A DNA stretch of 10,086 nt from contig CALNBW010000264.1 of NCBI GenBank assembly GCA_937874815.1, positions 1-10,086 of the forward strand. Direction: 5' to 3'. The position numbers were made by a program, and so were the translations under genes. The notes below the pieces were generated by a model. The model saw nothing but the letters and a program-made list of their open reading frames with translations, did not search any database and had not been told where the DNA came from. How positions within the stretch are numbered: the first letter of the stretch is position 1; each line of letters opens with the position of its first letter. Positions 5,938 to 10,086 of the stretch are shown here, piece after piece. The DNA comes from an uncultured Bacillota bacterium. GTDB lineage: Bacteria > Bacillota > UBA994 > UBA5500.

Positions 5938-6645
5938 TTGCCGAGCAATATTATCGAGGTTAGGGATTTACGTAAGGTATACCATATCGGCACTGAAAAG
6001 GTGGTGGCGCTGAATCACATTACGCTGGATATTCAGGAAGGAGAGTTTTGCTGCCTACTGGGGACGTCCGGTTCGGGCAAATCAACGCTACTCAACATGT
6101 TAGCGGGCCTAGAAAAGCCCTCATTTGGCAGCGTGCGCATCAAGGGGAAAAACATCGAAACGATGAGTGAGAAGAAGCTGGTTCGCTTTAGGCAGGAGAA
6201 CATTGGATTTATTTTTCAATCATATAACTTAATCCCCACCCTCACTGCCCTGGAAAACACAGCAATGCCACTCATCTTTCGCGGCATGTCGCGCAAGCGG
6301 CGTGATGCTTTGGCCCGGGAGACGCTGCGCCGGGTAGGGCTAGCCAGCCATTTAGCCCATAGGCCGACGCAAATGAGCGGCGGGCAGCAGCAGCGCGTGG
6401 GCATCGCCAGGGCGTTGGTGAGCCGCCCCCCTATTGTTTTTGCCGATGAACCGACCGGCAACCTAGATACGAGAACGACGCGGGAGGTCATGGAATTGAT
6501 GACTAGTATGACCGAAGACTTCGGGCAGACGCTGGTGCTGGTGACCCACGACCTATCGATTGCATCCTATGCCCACCGTATCATCCACATCAGTGACGGA
6601 AATATCGTGAAGATAGTGATGAACAGAAAGAGGATGGCTCAATGA
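5938..6645 (+). CDS. ABC transporter ATPase of the MacB/LolD family
   Basis: The 235-residue protein is the cytoplasmic ATPase that drives the neighbouring FtsX/MacB-type permease. All motifs are intact: Walker A GTSGSGKST (42-50), Q-loop Q94 in FIFQSYNLIPTLTALEN, signature SGGQQQR (147-153), Walker B IVFADE (166-171), D-loop NLD (175-177) and H-loop H204. The SYNLIPTLTALEN segment after the Q-loop is typical of the LolD/MacB subfamily, which powers mechanotransmission across the membrane rather than substrate passage. The start is TTG 5938. A stop codon in the same frame lies at 5929-5931, the protein aligns from its first residues (IIEVRDLRKVY), and GAGGGAG (5921-5927) is 10 bases upstream. 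The stop overlaps the next start by four bases (ATGA), indicating translational coupling. Confidence 0.93.
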   Translation: MPSNIIEVRDLRKVYHIGTEKVVALNHITLDIQEGEFCCLLGTSGSGKSTLLNMLAGLEKPSFGSVRIKGKNIETMSEKKLVRFRQENIGFIFQSYNLIPTLTALENTAMPLIFRGMSRKRRDALARETLRRVGLASHLAHRPTQMSGGQQQRVGIARALVSRPPIVFADEPTGNLDTRTTREVMELMTSMTEDFGQTLVLVTHDLSIASYAHRIIHISDGNIVKIVMNRKRMAQ

Positions 6646-8828
6646 AAAGAATAGTTGCTTTTTTGCTGTGTGTGCTGCTCATTGGTTCTGTTGCCGGTGA
6701 GGTGCAGTGGGTGCGGGCGGCATCAAACCCAATAGAGATTAGTGGGTATTCCGTATCCGGGGTACTGGGCGTAGCAGATGTTTATGCTGTTACTCTGAAT
6801 CTGAAATACAATTCTAGCAGTATTAACCCAAGCGCGAAACTACTAGACGTTCATCTGATATCAAGTGATTCCAATTACGCGCAAGCCATCCCAAGCGGTT
6901 CGCGCTATATCATCTCGAATGAACCACTAGAAGCTGACCCAGGCACTGTATCCCGACTAAATTCGCAAGGTTCAGCCTCACAGACTTTCTATTTCCTTAA
7001 AACTGGCAAAGAGGAGAGCAAAAATACGGACACGCTGAACATCGAATTTACATGCCACTTTGAAGGCAGAGATCCCAGTTCATGTCCTGGTTCTGTTCTT
7101 ATAATCAAATCCGCGCCAGACCCAACGCCACCAATCATTCCCGAGATCCCAGATCCGGTCCCAGTCGACACCACCAAATATAGACCTAACCTGACTGTGG
7201 ATACTGAGGCTGAAATACCCTTCCTTGGCCAGGAGACTAGCGAACTAATTATTCCTATTAAGAACACTGCCATCTACTCGGCAAACAAGATTACGGTGGC
7301 CATAGAACCCGAAGATAAAAGCCAACCACTATTTACGGCCAACCGCATTTCTGTATCTGCTGCAATCAACACTCTTAGCCGCGACCAAGTTAAGGAGGCA
7401 AAATTTGATGTGAAATTGGCCCCGGGGGCGACTACGGGGATTCACCAAATCTCCATCAAATATACTTTCCACAATAACCACGGCGATCGCTTTGCCGATT
7501 CAGAAACTGCGTATATTCGAGTGGAGAATCGCAATGCAGCTCCACGTTTAGCTGTCACTAGCTCGCAGTGGTTGTCACTAGGTAAACAGTCGCAAGTAAA
7601 GTTTAAACTTATTAACAGTGGCACTACCGCGGCGCGCAATGTAAAGGTAACGCTAGAAGGGCTAGATCCTTCCGGGGTTGCTGTAGTTAACGATATTGAT
7701 GTTAAGTACGTTGACCTAATCGAGGGCGGCGGCGATGCTGAGGTAACGTATAATCTATTGCCCTCCCCTACGCTCGCAGGCTCATCGGCTAGGCTGCAGG
7801 CCAAAATCGAATATACAGATACTAGCGGCGCAACTTATAGTTCGACTAATGCCGTCTTCCTTCCACTCTCTGGGGCTGTGACGGAAGAAGACAAAGGCGT
7901 GCCCCGCCTGATTATCAGCAAATATAGTTTCTCGCCGCAGGAGATTAAAGCTGGCAGCAGTTTCTTGCTGGACTTAGATTTGCAGAACACTTCGCGCAGC
8001 AAGACAATCACTAACCTGAAGGTGACCATTATCTCGGAGGAAGGCGTTTTCCTGCCCATCGATGCGAGCAACACCCTGTTCATCGAGAGCATTGCCCCGG
8101 GCGAGACCTTTTCTACAGCGTTAGCCCTGAGCGCCAAAGCCGATGCAGAAAACAAGCCTTATCCCTTAAGGATTACTTTTGATTACGAGGATAGCCAGAA
8201 CACAGCCCATAACTCGCAGGAGATGATCACTATTCCAGTACACCAGAACTCGCGTCTGGTCGTTGGCGAGATTGTGCTTTACGGCGAGCCGATGTTGCAC
8301 GATATGGTGCCGGTCAATATCGAGTTCTATAACCTGGGCAAGACGATCCTCTATAACTTGATGGTACAGGTGGAAGGTCCTTTCCGCTTTGAGGGCGGCA
8401 GGTATTTTGTAGGCAACTTTAACCCGGGCGCTAGCGACTCCTTCAACTTTGCGGTTATCCCTACTGAGCCTGGTGAACAGATTGGCGAGGTGATCTTCCA
8501 GTTTGAAGATTCTACTGGCACGCCGCTAGAGGTAAGGCGTGAGCTGAAACTTAATGTAATGGAGCCCTTTTTCCCAGAGGGCCCTGGAATAGATGAGCAG
8601 CCACCCGAACAGCCAACTAGCAAGTGGAAATATGTTGGCATCGGCGCTGGAGTATTAGTGGTTGCTGTAGCTGGTTTCGTGTTCTGGCGCCGTCGCAGGA
8701 AGAAGAAAAAGCTAGCGCTACAACGAGCGCAGGATTACACGGCGGCAACGGAGGCTGTTGTGCCGGAAATCGAATATGTTGGTTTTGAGGATGCACCGCA
8801 ACCGGATAAATCTGAACCTAACTGCTAG
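6642..8828 (+). CDS. Secreted, C-terminally anchored CARDB/COG1361-like repeat protein of an ABC operon
   Basis: The 728-residue product begins with a signal peptide (KR, a hydrophobic core at 4-18, likely cleavage near A26/A27). A first domain follows (30-156), in which C138 and C148 could form a disulfide. A proline-rich linker comes next (158-176). Then come beta-sandwich repeats starting near 181 (RPNLTV), 301 (PRLAVT) and 421 (PRLIIS), and a fourth from about 538 (RLVVGE). Each repeat carries elements such as LINSGTTAARNVKVTL and LQNTSRSKTITNLKV, the hallmark of CARDB/COG1361 folds. A single membrane segment at about 664-682 is followed by RRRRKKKK (683-690) and a short acidic cytoplasmic tail. 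Most of the protein therefore lies outside the cell. It overlaps the ATPase gene by 4 bases and precedes the permease by 10 bases. It probably is the extracellular partner of the permease; its ligand is unknown. There is no lipobox and no sortase LPxTG motif. Confidence 0.85.
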   Translation: MKRIVAFLLCVLLIGSVAGEVQWVRAASNPIEISGYSVSGVLGVADVYAVTLNLKYNSSSINPSAKLLDVHLISSDSNYAQAIPSGSRYIISNEPLEADPGTVSRLNSQGSASQTFYFLKTGKEESKNTDTLNIEFTCHFEGRDPSSCPGSVLIIKSAPDPTPPIIPEIPDPVPVDTTKYRPNLTVDTEAEIPFLGQETSELIIPIKNTAIYSANKITVAIEPEDKSQPLFTANRISVSAAINTLSRDQVKEAKFDVKLAPGATTGIHQISIKYTFHNNHGDRFADSETAYIRVENRNAAPRLAVTSSQWLSLGKQSQVKFKLINSGTTAARNVKVTLEGLDPSGVAVVNDIDVKYVDLIEGGGDAEVTYNLLPSPTLAGSSARLQAKIEYTDTSGATYSSTNAVFLPLSGAVTEEDKGVPRLIISKYSFSPQEIKAGSSFLLDLDLQNTSRSKTITNLKVTIISEEGVFLPIDASNTLFIESIAPGETFSTALALSAKADAENKPYPLRITFDYEDSQNTAHNSQEMITIPVHQNSRLVVGEIVLYGEPMLHDMVPVNIEFYNLGKTILYNLMVQVEGPFRFEGGRYFVGNFNPGASDSFNFAVIPTEPGEQIGEVIFQFEDSTGTPLEVRRELKLNVMEPFFPEGPGIDEQPPEQPTSKWKYVGIGAGVLVVAVAGFVFWRRRRKKKKLALQRAQDYTAATEAVVPEIEYVGFEDAPQPDKSEPNC

Positions 8829-8838
8829 GTGAGCAGCC

Positions 8839-10086
8839 ATGAAATTCTTTGATTTGATTAGCCTAGCGCTGAAGAACTTCTTGCGCCGCAAGGTGCGCTC
8901 ATTGCTTACTATTCTCGGCGTAACCATCGGTACGGCTGCCGTCGTGGTGATGCTCTCTTTGGGCATTGGTTTGAGTCAGGGGTTTGAGAAACAGATGGAG
9001 ATGATGGGCAGCCTCACAACTATCGAAGTAAACCGCTATTATCACGACGAGTCGCCCCGGGGGGGCCGGCAGGAACCAGCCACTATAGACGACAAGGTGA
9101 TTGACAAAATCAGTGAGATCAAAGGGGTTAAGTATCGCTCTGGCAAACTGATTTCGGGCAAGTATATAGCCTGGGCACAATTCTATGGCATTCGCCCGGA
9201 AGCGATGGAAGCACTAGGCTATGTGGCCGCTGAAGGGCGCCTGCTTAGCCCGGGTGAACAAGATATGCTGCTTTTTGGGGCGGGCGCTACGCAGAACTTT
9301 TATAACCCCAAGACGAACCGCTGGGGCAACCCGGGGGGGCGGCCGCCAGTAAACGTGATGACCGACCGCATTGAGCTAACGCTAGACGATATGTATGGCG
9401 AGAAATATGCCGATCCCAACAAAAAGCCGGCCAAGCTATACAAGGTGCGAACTGCTGGCGTTCTAGAACAAATGAATGGTCAGCAAGATTGGAGCGTTGT
9501 TGTAGATATTGATTACCTGCAGAAGATCGTGCGCGAATATAACATCTCGCAAGGCAGTTTTTCCACTAAAAGTGGTTCTTACGAGCAGGCGCTAGTTAAG
9601 GTGGAAGATGTGAACCAGGTTGACCATGTGCTGAAAGAGATTAAAGCCATGAAGTTGGGCACCTATAGCCTGCAGGATATTCTAAAAGGCATGAAAGACC
9701 AGCTATTCATGATTCAGGCGGTGCTCGGTGGGATTGGCGCCATGTCGCTTTTGGTGGCGGCCCTCGGCATTACTAACACGATGGTCATGTCTATCTATGA
9801 GCGGACACGGGAAATTGGCGTGATGAAGGTGCTGGGCTGCTTGCTCACGGACATTCGCAAGCTCTTTCTCTGGGAGGCTGGCATTATTGGCTTCACGGGG
9901 GGCGTGGCCGGCCTTTTGCTTAGTATACTGGCCTCGTACCTGCTAAATCGCTTCGGGGGCAATCTGGGTGGCCTTTTGGGCGGCGGCTATGCACCCGATG
10001 GAACGCGGCTGCCGATTTCAGTTATTCCGATGTGGCTCGGGGTTTCGGCTGTAGGCTTCGCCACGTTGGTTGGCTTAGTGTCGGGC
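8839..10086 (+). CDS. FtsX/MacB-type ABC permease (partial, first 416 residues)
   Basis: The protein opens with the family hallmark LKNFLRRKVRSLLTILG (11-27), leading into membrane segment 1 (about 22-44). An extracytoplasmic domain of about 240 residues follows (45-288), then three further membrane segments near 290-312, 345-369 and 395-415. The conserved coupling segment ERTREIGVMKVLG (321-333), which contacts the ATPase, lies between segments 2 and 3. The window ends within or just after segment 4 (VGLVSG), so probably only about 25-30 residues with the usual PARRA-like tail are missing. The start ATG is supported by AGGTGA (8827-8832), which overlaps the stop of the preceding gene. The extracellular domain has a glycine/proline-rich loop (PRGGRQEP, NPGGRPP). 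It works with the ATPase at 5938 and presumably with the anchored CARDB-like protein. Confidence 0.92.
   Translation, partial: MKFFDLISLALKNFLRRKVRSLLTILGVTIGTAAVVVMLSLGIGLSQGFEKQMEMMGSLTTIEVNRYYHDESPRGGRQEPATIDDKVIDKISEIKGVKYRSGKLISGKYIAWAQFYGIRPEAMEALGYVAAEGRLLSPGEQDMLLFGAGATQNFYNPKTNRWGNPGGRPPVNVMTDRIELTLDDMYGEKYADPNKKPAKLYKVRTAGVLEQMNGQQDWSVVVDIDYLQKIVREYNISQGSFSTKSGSYEQALVKVEDVNQVDHVLKEIKAMKLGTYSLQDILKGMKDQLFMIQAVLGGIGAMSLLVAALGITNTMVMSIYERTREIGVMKVLGCLLTDIRKLFLWEAGIIGFTGGVAGLLLSILASYLLNRFGGNLGGLLGGGYAPDGTRLPISVIPMWLGVSAVGFATLVGLVSG

Noticed and set aside
7442..7804. 120-codon minus-strand frame opposite the CARDB-like gene
   Set aside because: It is a shadow of an intact 728-residue frame, and its serine-rich translation is typical of antisense frames.
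8829..8831. GTG as the permease start
   Set aside because: It is not in frame with the permease; these bases belong to the AGGTGA ribosome binding site of ATG 8839.

Overview
The window looks like chromosomal DNA from an anaerobic, amino-acid-fermenting bacterium, most likely a Firmicute of the Clostridia. Three things point there. It carries lysine-fermentation genes of the kam/kdd type. Its ribosome binding sites are strong AGGAGG-like ones. Its membrane proteins need no outer membrane. Hand-counted 60-base lines range from about 35 % to 73 % G+C. No rRNA, tRNA, transposase or CRISPR array is visible, so a genus cannot be named.

Positions 1-4268 (minus strand) hold the upstream part of a lysine fermentation operon, read in the order kdd - kamA - kamB - kamC. 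KamA is a radical-SAM lysine 2,3-aminomutase that makes beta-lysine. The cobalamin-dependent 5,6-aminomutase (KamDE) is not in the window; it is presumably further downstream, past position 1. Kdd oxidises 3,5-diaminohexanoate, the KamDE product. KamB (P-loop protein) and KamC (MutS-like, only its N-terminal part is present) are the proteins assigned to reactivation of KamDE. A close match to a sigma-54 (-24/-12) promoter lies 43 bases before the kdd start codon, in a short intergenic segment. An intrinsic terminator further upstream insulates the operon from the next locus. Within the operon, kamB and kamC are separated by 171 bases of hairpin-rich non-coding DNA.

Positions 4352-5725 (minus strand) are a toxin-antitoxin module of the HigBA type. 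The toxin is RelE/HigB-like and seems to lack its N-terminal third. It overlaps by 8 bases a full-length antitoxin-like protein with an XRE helix-turn-helix and an ImmA/IrrE-type (M78) metallopeptidase domain with HEAGH. The module ends in its own terminator.

Positions 5938-10086 (plus strand) are a three-gene operon for a MacB/LolCDE-type ABC system. It encodes an ATPase with a TTG start, a 728-residue secreted, C-terminally anchored protein built of CARDB/COG1361-like beta-sandwich repeats, and a FtsX/MacB-type permease cut by the window edge. The repeat protein occupies the place where classical MacAB operons carry a HlyD-like adaptor. It is the most open functional question here.

The observations most worth a second look are the sigma-54 promoter, the adaptor-like CARDB protein, the truncated toxin with an intact metallopeptidase antitoxin, the loss of two zinc-ligand cysteines in KamA, and the mutually exclusive hairpins between kamB and kamC.
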